Origin: Deltaproteobacteria bacterium
GTDB lineage: Bacteria; Myxococcota; Kuafuiibacteriia; Kuafuiibacteriales; Kuafuiibacteriaceae
Assembly (NCBI GenBank): GCA_020632995.1
Contig: JACKEN010000018.1
Coordinates: forward strand, 39,677 to 103,676
Direction of reading: 5' to 3'
DNA length: 64,000 bases
Below, in pieces: positions 33,712-41,734 of this stretch (its first letter is position 1; the number at the start of each line of letters is the position of its first letter). The position numbers and the translations under genes were made by a program. Under the pieces are notes generated by a model, which made no database searches, was not told the DNA's origin, and saw only the letters and a program-made list of their open reading frames with translations.

Positions 33712-34947
33712 GGGCACGGGTTGACCCCAGGCCGGACCCGTGGGACCCGTCACCCATTCGTCACCTGGGCGCCATCGTCGTGTCACTGGGAACCCTGGCC
33801 GGGGGCGAGGCCTGGGCAGAACAGACCCGCACCACGACCACCGCGGCGCCCGCGCTGCTCTTCTCGTACAAGCTGGGCAAGGGCGTGGCCCTCGAGGATC
33901 CGGGGCATCGCTTCAAGCTGAACATCAAGACCCGCCTGCAGGTCCGGTACACCGGCGAGAGCGGCGACGAAGGGGCAAAGAGCCAGCACGGGGTGGCGAT
34001 CCGCCGCGCGCGCCTGGACGTGGGCGGGTACATCGCCTCGCCGAGCATCCGCTATCGCATGCAGCTGGCCTTCTCGCCCGCCGACGTGGGCCTCACCGAC
34101 GCCGGGGCTCAGCGCAGGGTGCCGGTGCTGGACGGCTACATCGAGCTGAGGGCGGCGCAGGCCCTTTGGGTGCGCGCGGGGCAGGGCAAGGTGCCTTTCA
34201 ACCTGGAGCGCCTCGCCTCGTCCCAGGAGAGCCGCATGGTGGATCGCAGCCTGGTGGACGGTGAGTTCACCCTGGATCGGGACGTAGGCGTGACGGTGTT
34301 CTCCGACGCCCCGACCGACTGTGGCTGCTTCGGGTACGCGGCGGGGTGTACGCGGGCGAGGGGCACTCACCGTTGGGGCTGGCCGACCCCGAGTTCCTGT
34401 ACCTCGGCCGGGTGGAGGTCCGCCCCTTCGGGAAGATGAACCACCGCGTGTTCACCGACTTCGAGCGGCGGTCGGCGCCCGCCCTGGGCCTCGGGGGCGC
34501 GGTCGGGTACCTGCAGGGGCCCACTTCCAGCACGGCAACCGCTCGGGTGAGTTCGAGGACGGCGTCACCGAGGATCATATGTATTGGGCGGCCGACGCCC
34601 TGTTCCTGTGGCAGGGGCTCTCGGCCCAGGTGGAGGCGGTGGGGCGGCGGGTGCTGGGTGACGCGGTGGACCGGGACGGCTTCGGGGTCTACGGCGAGGT
34701 CGGCTACCTGTTCGCGGCGCTCCCGGTGGCCGCCGCGGGCCACGTCGGGGTGCTCGTGCCCGGCGCGGACGACAGCGCCCTCAGCAAGCGGCGCGAGGCG
34801 GGGGTCGGGTTCCAGTACTTCCTGGGTGCGGAGGACGCCCACCCCACCAGCACCGCGCTCCGGTTGGGCGCGGACTACTTCCAGCGGTGGGTGGCGGGCG
34901 AGGCGCACGTGCACCAGGTGCGCGTTCAGCTCGAGGCTACACTCTGA
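33708..34947 (+). pseudogene. OprO/OprP-like (phosphate-selective porin family) porin, broken by two -1 frameshifts
   Basis: Three successive frames form one porin of ~400 residues. Frame one has a signal (IVVSLGTLAGGEAWA) and the family start FKLNIKTRLQVRY, RRARLDVGGYIASPSIRYRMQLAF and the passage to FGYAAG. Frame two continues VYAGEGHSPLGLADPEFLYLGRVE. Frame three runs from AHFQHGNRSGEFED to the stop. Each break is cured by one G, at the GGGG runs 34343-34346 and 34516-34519. The true start is uncertain; the TTG at 33708 lies in an iterated dyad. It would let anions or other small solutes cross the outer membrane, but as read it is non-functional or mis-sequenced. Confidence 0.75.
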
Positions 34948-35063
34948 CTTCACGTCAAGGTGCGTGACTCTGCTCTGGGTGACGGCTCTCGGGGTTGGAT
35001 CAATCAGGCTCGCGCGGGCCACAATCCGTGGCCTTGGGTCGGTTCCAGGTGTAAGGGACCGAC

Positions 35064-36647
35064 ATGACGTTCTCCCTCGAGCAGCACGGCATCACAGTCA
35101 AGAACATCCTCCGCAACCCGCCCCCCGCGAAGCTCTACGAAGAGGGCCTGCGGCGTGAGAAGGGGACCGCCATCTCCTCCACCGGCGCCCTGATCGCCCT
35201 GTCCGGCGCCAAGACCGGCCGCAGCCCCGCCGACAAGCGCGTGGTCGCGGGCGGCGAGAGCGAGAAGGACATCTGGTGGGGTGCGGTGAACATCAAGCTG
35301 GATCCCAAGGTGTTCTCGATCAACCGCGAGCGCGCGATCGACTACCTCAACACCCGCGAGCAGCTCTTCTGCGTGGACGGCTTCGCGGGTTGGGATCCGA
35401 CCAACCGGATCAAGGTGCGGGTGATCTGCGAGCGCGCCTATCACGCGCTGTTCATGAACAACATGCTGATCCGGCCCACCCAGGACGAGCTCGACAGCTA
35501 CGGCGAGCCCGACTTCGTGATCCTGAACGCCGGCCGCTTCCCCGCCAACCGCCACACCGCCGGGATGACCTCCAAGACCTCGGTGGACCTCTCCTTCGAG
35601 AACAAGGAGCTGGTGATCCTGGGCACCGAGTACGCGGGTGAGATGAAGAAGGGCGTCTTCACCATCATGAACTACCTCATGCCGAAGAAGGGCATCCTCT
35701 CGATGCACTGCTCGGCCAACGAGGGTGAGGATCCCAACGACGTCTCCGTCTTCTTCGGTCTCTCCGGCACCGGGAAGACCACGCTGTCCGCCGATCCCAA
35801 GCGCGCGCTCATCGGCGACGACGAGCACTGCTGGAGCGACGAGGGCGTCTTCAACATCGAGGGCGGCTGCTACGCCAAGTGCATCAACCTGTCGGCCGAG
35901 GCGGAGCCCGAGATCTTCAACGCCATCCGCTACGGCGCGATCCTCGAGAACGTGGTGTACGACGAGCGGACCCGTGAGGTGGACTACACGAAGGACACCA
36001 TCACCGAGAACACCCGCTGCTCGTACCCGATCGAGTTCATCCCCAACGCGAAGATCCCGTGCGTGGCCAAGACCCCGCGGAACGTCGTCTTCCTCACCGC
36101 CGACGCGTTCAGCGTGCTGCCCCCGGTGAGCAAGCTGACCCCCGGCCAGGCGATGTACCACTTCATCAGCGGCTACACCGCCAAGGTGGCCGGCACCGAG
36201 ATGGGGGTCACCGAGCCCCAGGCCACCTTCAGCGCCTGCTTCGGGTCGCCCTTCCTGGTGTGGCACCCCACCAAGTACGCGGAGCTGCTGGCCGAGAAGA
36301 TGAAGGCGCAGCAGGTCAACGTGTGGCTCGTGAACACCGGCTGGTCGGGCGGCCCCTACGGGGTGGGCAAGCGGATGAGCATCAAGTTCACCCGCGCGAT
36401 CATCGACGCCATCCACAGCGGTGAGCTCGAGAAGGCCGAGTACGAGAACGACCCGATCTTCGGGCTCGCCATCCCGAAGGCCTGCACCGACGTGCCCACC
36501 GAGGTGCTGACCCCCAAGAACACCTGGGCCGACAAGACCAAGTACGACGAGACCGCGAAGAAGCTGGCCAAGCTCTTCCACGACAACTTCCAGAAGTACG
36601 CGGACCAGGCCTCCAAGGAGATCCTGGACGCCGCGCCCCGTATCTGA
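35064..36647 (+). CDS. pckA: ATP-dependent phosphoenolpyruvate carboxykinase
   Basis: The 527-residue enzyme converts oxaloacetate and ATP to phosphoenolpyruvate, CO2 and ADP, the first step of gluconeogenesis. It shows RSPADKRVV, the P-loop GLSGTGKTTLSADP (Lys ~238), the metal-binding DDEHCWSD, and GGCYAKCINLS, and has the family's usual length. ATG 35064 follows AAGGGACC, a usable ribosome-binding site. A weak promoter-like pair (TTGGAT at 34995, CACAAT at 35020, 19-bp spacer) lies upstream. It contains no copy of the 14-bp dyad, unlike most genes here. Confidence 0.97.
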   Translation: MTFSLEQHGITVKNILRNPPPAKLYEEGLRREKGTAISSTGALIALSGAKTGRSPADKRVVAGGESEKDIWWGAVNIKLDPKVFSINRERAIDYLNTREQLFCVDGFAGWDPTNRIKVRVICERAYHALFMNNMLIRPTQDELDSYGEPDFVILNAGRFPANRHTAGMTSKTSVDLSFENKELVILGTEYAGEMKKGVFTIMNYLMPKKGILSMHCSANEGEDPNDVSVFFGLSGTGKTTLSADPKRALIGDDEHCWSDEGVFNIEGGCYAKCINLSAEAEPEIFNAIRYGAILENVVYDERTREVDYTKDTITENTRCSYPIEFIPNAKIPCVAKTPRNVVFLTADAFSVLPPVSKLTPGQAMYHFISGYTAKVAGTEMGVTEPQATFSACFGSPFLVWHPTKYAELLAEKMKAQQVNVWLVNTGWSGGPYGVGKRMSIKFTRAIIDAIHSGELEKAEYENDPIFGLAIPKACTDVPTEVLTPKNTWADKTKYDETAKKLAKLFHDNFQKYADQASKEILDAAPRI

Positions 36648-36697
36648 CCCCGCGAAGAACTTTACTTCCCCCCGCACCCGGCCATGATGGAGCCGCG

Positions 36698-39103
36698 GTG
36701 GTGCGTCGCCTCGCCCTGATCGCCCTCGTGGTGTGCCTCGGCTCGCCGGCCCGGGCCCAGTTCCCCTTCCTGGAGCTGGGCCAGGGGCCGGACGTGCGGA
36801 TGGCGGGGCAGGACCAGCTCCTCGACGAGCTGGCCACCTTCGAGCCCCGCCTCGCCCGCCAGCTCGATGAGGCGGTCGAGGAGGCCCGGGCCCTCGACGC
36901 GGAGCTGGACGAGGCCCCGGACGGCACCCAGGACGAGGTCCGGAACCTGGCCCAGATCGCCCAGGAGCGCGTGCGCGCCCTGCGCTCCGCCCGCTCCCTC
37001 GTCGACAGGGCGGAGGAGATCCTCCAGGCCGCGCCCCCGCCGGCCCGGCCCCTCGGGCTCGAGCGCCTCCTCGATCTGGAGCAGGAGGCGGCGCGCCTCG
37101 CCGCCGCGGCTCGGCAGGAGGAGCAGAACGCAACGCAGCTTGCCGACCTCGTGACCCCGCCCCCGGTGGGGTTGGAGGAGGTGCGGCGCGACGCGTTGGA
37201 GGGCCGCTTGCAGTCGGCCCGGGCCCTGCTCGGGCGCGCGCGGGCGTACGAGGCCCAGGCGCGGGCCCGACGGGCGTCCCGGGTGGCGGAGGCGGCGCAA
37301 GACACCCTGCAGATCACCCAGGCCGAGCTCCGGGCGGCGGAGGCCGCGCTCGCGGCCGAGAAGGAGGCGGCGCTCGCCGCGCGGGCCAAGGCGGACAAGG
37401 AGGCGGCGGTGCGGCCGCCCCGGGTGCCCCGCGGCCTCGACGACGCGGGCAAGGCGCGCTTCGAGCGCGAGCTGGGCCTGTGGAGCAAGGCGACCACCGA
37501 GGCGCGGGACCGCGACCTCGCGGCGGGCGAGGCCCGGGTGCTGGCGGCGGAGGCCCTGGTCTCGGCCCTGTCCCGCCTGCTGGAGGCCCCGGGGGCGGAG
37601 TCCCTGCCGTGGGATCCGGCCCGGACGAAGGCGCGGCTCAGCCGGGTGGACGGGAACTTCAGCGGCCTCGAGGCGACGATGGCCGAGGCCCGCGCGGCGC
37701 AGCGGTCGGCGGCGCAGGACGCGCCGTGGCAGCGGGTGATGGACGGGCGGGTGGAGGCCTACGAGCACGCCCTCGCCGGCCTGGCGGAGGAGCGCCGGCT
37801 CCTGAAGCGCACCGAGGCCACCTACGAGCTCGTGGAGGCCCTGCAGGGGGCCCGCGCCCCTCGCCGACCGTGGCCGCTCACCGCCCTGTTCCTGGTCGCG
37901 GCGGTGGTGGCGGGGCTGCTGTTGTTGACCCGCGGGCCCTCCGCCCTGCGCCTGTTCCTCGCGCCCTCGGGGCGGCTCGGGCTCTCCGAGGAGCGCTCGG
38001 CCCAGGCCGAGGCGCTGATGCTGATCCTGTGGCCGCTGGGGGTGCTCCTCGGCACCGCGGCGGTGATCGTGTGGCCGATCCTCGGGCTGCAGGTCACGGT
38101 GATCGAGGCGATCAAGGCGGTGGACCTGCCGCTGTTCTACGTGGAGGACCGCCCGGTCAGCGCGCTGTCGCTGGTGGAGTTCGTGGTGACCGTCTGGGCC
38201 GCCGTGGTGATCTCCCGGTGGCTGCGGCGCTTCCTCACCGATCGCGTCTACCCGCGCACCGGCTGGGACATCGGCCTCACCAACGCCTTCAACACCCTGG
38301 CCCACTACCTGGTGCTGGTGGTGGGGATGGTGGTGGGCCTGCGCTTCGTGGGCGTGGGCTTCTCGTCGCTCGCGATCCTCGCTGGCGTGCTCGGTATCGG
38401 TATCGGCTTCGGCCTGCGCAACATCACCGAGAACTTCATCAGCGGCCTGATCATCCTGGCCGAGCGCCCGATCAAGATCGGCGACTTCATCGAGGTGAAG
38501 GACGGCTCGGTGGAGGGCCGGGTCGAGAGCATCCGCGCCCGCTCCACCACCGTGGTCACCCGCGACAACATCTCGATGATCATCCCCAACAGCGAGTTCG
38601 TGGCGCGGCCGGTGGTGAACTGGTCCCACGGCGACCCGAAGGTGCGGGTGGGGGTGCCGGTGGGGGTGGCCTACGGCTCGGACACCGACCTCGTGCGGAA
38701 GGTCCTGCTCGAGGTGGCGGGGCGCCACGGCAAGGTGCTGAAGAAGCCGGCACCCGAGGTGCAGTTCCGGGCCTTCGGCAGCTCGTCCTTGGACTTCATG
38801 CTCCTGCTCTGGATCGAGGAACAGCAGCACCGGTTCCGCATCGCGAGCGACATCCACTTCGCGGTCGACAAGGCGTTCCGGAAGTTCGGCATCGAGATCG
38901 CGTTCCCGCAGACGGACATCCACTTCAAGACGGTGGGGCCGGGCTTCATGACGGCCCTGGGCAGCCCGTCGGGCCCGCCCACCCCCGAGCTGGCGTCGGA
39001 GCGGCCGCGCGCGGGCGCGATGTCCCGGCGGCCCCACCGTGAGACGGGGGCCGACGAGGACGGCAGCGCCCCCACCCGCCCGGTGCCGCCGTCCGACGAG
39101 TGA
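36698..39103 (+). CDS. MscS-family mechanosensitive channel with long periplasmic coiled-coil domain
   Basis: The 801-residue protein has a signal peptide (LALIALVVCLGSPARA) and ~370 residues of Ala/Glu/Arg-rich coiled coil. Membrane helices follow, then the MscS core: the glycine-rich pore helix SLAILAGVLGIGIGFGLRNITENFISGLIIL, the beta domain (RPIKIGDFIEVKDGSVEGRVESI), SMIIPNSEF and the C-terminal alpha/beta cage. The architecture resembles MscK/YnaI-like long channels that vent solutes on osmotic downshock. The tail after the cage is Pro/Arg/Asp-rich. GTG 36698 fits the signal start. It lies 50 bp after pckA. Confidence 0.92.
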   Translation: MVRRLALIALVVCLGSPARAQFPFLELGQGPDVRMAGQDQLLDELATFEPRLARQLDEAVEEARALDAELDEAPDGTQDEVRNLAQIAQERVRALRSARSLVDRAEEILQAAPPPARPLGLERLLDLEQEAARLAAAARQEEQNATQLADLVTPPPVGLEEVRRDALEGRLQSARALLGRARAYEAQARARRASRVAEAAQDTLQITQAELRAAEAALAAEKEAALAARAKADKEAAVRPPRVPRGLDDAGKARFERELGLWSKATTEARDRDLAAGEARVLAAEALVSALSRLLEAPGAESLPWDPARTKARLSRVDGNFSGLEATMAEARAAQRSAAQDAPWQRVMDGRVEAYEHALAGLAEERRLLKRTEATYELVEALQGARAPRRPWPLTALFLVAAVVAGLLLLTRGPSALRLFLAPSGRLGLSEERSAQAEALMLILWPLGVLLGTAAVIVWPILGLQVTVIEAIKAVDLPLFYVEDRPVSALSLVEFVVTVWAAVVISRWLRRFLTDRVYPRTGWDIGLTNAFNTLAHYLVLVVGMVVGLRFVGVGFSSLAILAGVLGIGIGFGLRNITENFISGLIILAERPIKIGDFIEVKDGSVEGRVESIRARSTTVVTRDNISMIIPNSEFVARPVVNWSHGDPKVRVGVPVGVAYGSDTDLVRKVLLEVAGRHGKVLKKPAPEVQFRAFGSSSLDFMLLLWIEEQQHRFRIASDIHFAVDKAFRKFGIEIAFPQTDIHFKTVGPGFMTALGSPSGPPTPELASERPRAGAMSRRPHRETGADEDGSAPTRPVPPSDE

Positions 39104-39229
39104 TCTCCGTCGCACGCGTTCGCTGACCGGGACCCCAGGACTCCCCTTGTTCTGGCGGCGTGTCGGGAGGTGGGGTAGGGTGTCGCGGCTCGGGGCCCCT
39201 GGGGGCCGGGGCGAGGAGCGCCACGCAGC

Positions 39230-41101
39230 ATGAGGCTTGAGATCCGCGATCTGGAAGACCAGACGGTCTACGACATCGGGCCCGAGGGGGCCGTGCTGGG
39301 CCGGGAGCGGGCCAAGACCGACATCTCGCTCCGCGATGAGTCCATCTCGAAGCGCCACGCGCGCATCTTCCTGGATGATGGGCAGTGGTTCCTGGAGGAC
39401 CTGAACTCCTCCAACGGGACCTACGTGGACGACCAGCGGATCAGCGGGCCGGTGATGGTGAGCTCTGGGATGGCGTTCTCACTCGCCCAGCGTCGCTTCG
39501 AGGTGGTGTACCTCGACGGCGGCGCGGGTGCGGTGGACGACTTCCCGCCCCCGGGCATGCGCTACGGCGGGAGACACGAGGACACGGGCGGCGACATGCC
39601 GCCCCTGCCGGGGATGGAGTCGCAGGCCTATGTGGAGGCCCACGACCACGGAGGTCACGACGACATGGGCGGTGAGGACGACGCGGGGAACGTCGGTATC
39701 AAGTACTTCATGGTGGCGGTGCCGAAGGCCATTGGGTTCTACCTGGTCCAGGTGCCGCTGATGGCGGTGAACCCCATCGGGGTCATTCGCAAGGGGGTGG
39801 AGGAGCAGCCGCGGCCGACGCTGAGCAAGCTGGAGGTGGCGGCGTACGGCATCCCGGCGGGCGTGTTCAGCGCGTTGGTGAGCGGCATCTTCAGCGCGAT
39901 CGCCCTGGCGGTGAACGGTCAGTTCGGCGGCATGGTGGGCGCCCTCATAGCGGCCCTGCCGGCTGCCGCGATCGCTGGTGTGGTGGGCGGCGTCTTCGGC
40001 TTCTTCGGGCACCCGATCCTGGAGTTCATCGTCCGGATCCTGAAGGGCGAGTCGAACGCAAAGTCGCGCTCGAACTTCTTCCTCATGACCTACACCTTCA
40101 CCATCCTCACCGCGATCCCGAACGGCATCGCGATGGTGGTGTCGGCGCTGCCCATCCCCTTCATCAGCCTGCTCGGCCCGCTCCTCAGCCTGGTGGTGAG
40201 CCTGGTCGGCACCCTGATGTACTTCCTCTGGTTCAAGCACTTCCGGGTGCACAAGGTGGTGCAGTACATCATCCTCGCCCTCGGCGTGCTCGCGGTGCTC
40301 GGCACCGCGTTCGGCTTCGTCACCGGCCTCATCAGCCAGATCTCGAACCTCGGCAGCGGCGGTGGCAGCACCTCCGGCCTGGTCGACACCAGCGGGGAGC
40401 TGAGCGACGAGCAGAAGGCCCTCATCGAGGCGGCCAAGAACGACCCCGAGGCCGCGGCGCGGCTGGCCGAGGCCCAGAAGGCGGCGGCCGAGGCCATGGC
40501 GGCGGCTCAGGCCGCGGGCGAGGGCGCCGACGAGCGCACCCAGAAGGCGCTCGAGGCCCTGCGCAACAAGACCGCGGGCATGGGCGAGACCCCGCCCCCC
40601 GCTACCCCGGATCCGGCGTCGGACGACGCCGACGACGCGGACGACGACATGGAGCCGGTGAAGGCGCCGCCGCCCGCGGCCCGGGTCGAGACCCCGCCCC
40701 CGCCGCCGCCCGCGGCCCGGGTGGAGACGCCGCCCCCGCCGCCGCCCGCGGCTCGGGTGGAGACCCCGCCGCCCGCGCGCCGCACCGCGCCCTCTGGCCC
40801 CATCAACGCGGCGGAGCACCCGCTGGGTGAGACCGAGTTCGTGCGCTTCCTGGCCAAGCGCAAGGCGGTGGAGCAGGCGGTGGAGGACGACCCGGCCCTC
40901 GTGCAGCGGCGGGACATCCGCGGTGACTACGAGACGCTGTGGCGGGTGACCTACGACATCCGCGACAAGTACGCGAAGAAGTACCGCAAGGAAGATCGCT
41001 GGAAGCGGGACAAGATCATCGCCCGCCAGAAGGACCAGGAGATCTTCGAGAAGACCCGGGGCGAGGTGGATCGGCTCTACACCGCCATCTTCGGGCGCTA
41101 G
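39230..41101 (+). CDS. FHA domain protein with Yip1-like membrane domain
   Basis: The 623-residue protein starts with an FHA phospho-threonine-binding domain (GRERAKTDISLRDESISKRHARI, then LNSSNGTYVDDQRI). An acidic His-rich linker leads to five or so membrane helices resembling Yip1 domains (IGFYLVQVPLMAVNPIGVI through VLGTAFGFVTGLIS). An Ala/Glu helical part, three copies of PPPAARVETPPP, and a basic C-terminal domain (VRFLAKRKAVEQAVEDDP, KYAKKYRKEDRWKRD) follow. It may link Ser/Thr kinase signalling to a membrane process; no kinase is encoded nearby. ATG 39230 starts the FHA strand. Confidence 0.87.
   Translation: MRLEIRDLEDQTVYDIGPEGAVLGRERAKTDISLRDESISKRHARIFLDDGQWFLEDLNSSNGTYVDDQRISGPVMVSSGMAFSLAQRRFEVVYLDGGAGAVDDFPPPGMRYGGRHEDTGGDMPPLPGMESQAYVEAHDHGGHDDMGGEDDAGNVGIKYFMVAVPKAIGFYLVQVPLMAVNPIGVIRKGVEEQPRPTLSKLEVAAYGIPAGVFSALVSGIFSAIALAVNGQFGGMVGALIAALPAAAIAGVVGGVFGFFGHPILEFIVRILKGESNAKSRSNFFLMTYTFTILTAIPNGIAMVVSALPIPFISLLGPLLSLVVSLVGTLMYFLWFKHFRVHKVVQYIILALGVLAVLGTAFGFVTGLISQISNLGSGGGSTSGLVDTSGELSDEQKALIEAAKNDPEAAARLAEAQKAAAEAMAAAQAAGEGADERTQKALEALRNKTAGMGETPPPATPDPASDDADDADDDMEPVKAPPPAARVETPPPPPPAARVETPPPPPPAARVETPPPARRTAPSGPINAAEHPLGETEFVRFLAKRKAVEQAVEDDPALVQRRDIRGDYETLWRVTYDIRDKYAKKYRKEDRWKRDKIIARQKDQEIFEKTRGEVDRLYTAIFGR
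40665..40772 (+). repeat. Three 36-bp in-frame tandem repeats in the FHA-Yip1 gene
   Basis: A 36-bp unit encoding AARVET plus six prolines is repeated three times with a few silent differences (GTCGAG/GTGGAG, GCGGCC/GCGGCT). It encodes a flexible Pro-rich linker and may vary in copy number between strains. Confidence 0.85.
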
Positions 41102-41125
41102 AGCATTGTGGTACCCTGGGGACCC

Positions 41126-41734
41126 ATGGTGGTCCCCGCCCGCCGCGTCGCGACCTACGCCGACGTCCTCGCTACCCCCGAGCACATGGTGGCCGAGCTC
41201 ATGGCGGGTGAGCTCCACGTCCAGCCCCGCCCGGCGGGTCCGCACACGGTGGCCAGCTCCCTGCTCGGCAGCGTCCTCACCGGCGCGTTCTGGCGAGGGG
41301 TGGGCGGCCCGGGCGGCTGGATCCTGCTGGACGAGCCGGAGCTCCACCTCGGCGACGAGGTCATGGTCCCGGACATGGCCGGGTGGCTCCAGGCCAGCGC
41401 GGTCGCAGGCGAGCTTCAGAAGGCCTACTTCACCACCCCGCCTCGGTGGGTGCTGGAGGTGCTCTCCCCCGCCACCGCCCAGAAGGACCGCGTGCTGAAG
41501 CTGCCCCGCTACCACGCGGCCGGGGTGCAGTTCGCGTGGCTCCTCGACCCGCTCGCCCAGACCCTGGAGGTCTACCGGCGCGCGGACGAGGGGTGGCTCC
41601 AGGTGGCGGTGCACGGGGGCAAGAGCCAGGTGCGGGCCGAGCCCTTCGAGGCCATCGAGCTGGACCTGGGGGAGCTGTGGCCGTGGGCCGAGGACGACGC
41701 TACAGGAGCAGATCGAAGCGATACGTCATCTTGA
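41126..41734 (+). CDS. Uma2 family (DUF820) PD-(D/E)XK nuclease-like protein
   Basis: The ~202-residue protein has the Uma2 layout: MAGELHVQPRPAGPHTVAS, the PD-(D/E)XK core EVMVPDMAGWL, then WVLEVLSPATAQKDRVLK and YHAAGVQFAWLLDP. Such proteins are presumed endonucleases, expanded in cyanobacteria and myxobacteria, with no settled role. ATG 41126 is chosen; GTG 41108 would add six residues. The last 35 bp overlap the 3' end of the convergent minus-strand gene, which is unusual. Confidence 0.85.
   Translation: MVVPARRVATYADVLATPEHMVAELMAGELHVQPRPAGPHTVASSLLGSVLTGAFWRGVGGPGGWILLDEPELHLGDEVMVPDMAGWLQASAVAGELQKAYFTTPPRWVLEVLSPATAQKDRVLKLPRYHAAGVQFAWLLDPLAQTLEVYRRADEGWLQVAVHGGKSQVRAEPFEAIELDLGELWPWAEDDATGADRSDTSS

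Noticed and set aside
34181..34194. GCAGGGCAAGGTGC as a further dyad
   Set aside because: It has the GCA-N8-TGC spacing but lacks the pyrimidine before TGC, so I excluded it, as I did similar cases at 16334, 40237, 48622 and 54072.
34995..35025. Promoter for pckA (TTGGAT and CACAAT)
   Set aside because: The 19-bp spacer and weak -10 make it too poor to list as a feature; mentioned in the pckA entry only.
40665..40772. Possible CRISPR-like or regulatory direct repeats
   Set aside because: They are in-frame 36-bp codon repeats encoding a Pro-rich linker with no spacers.
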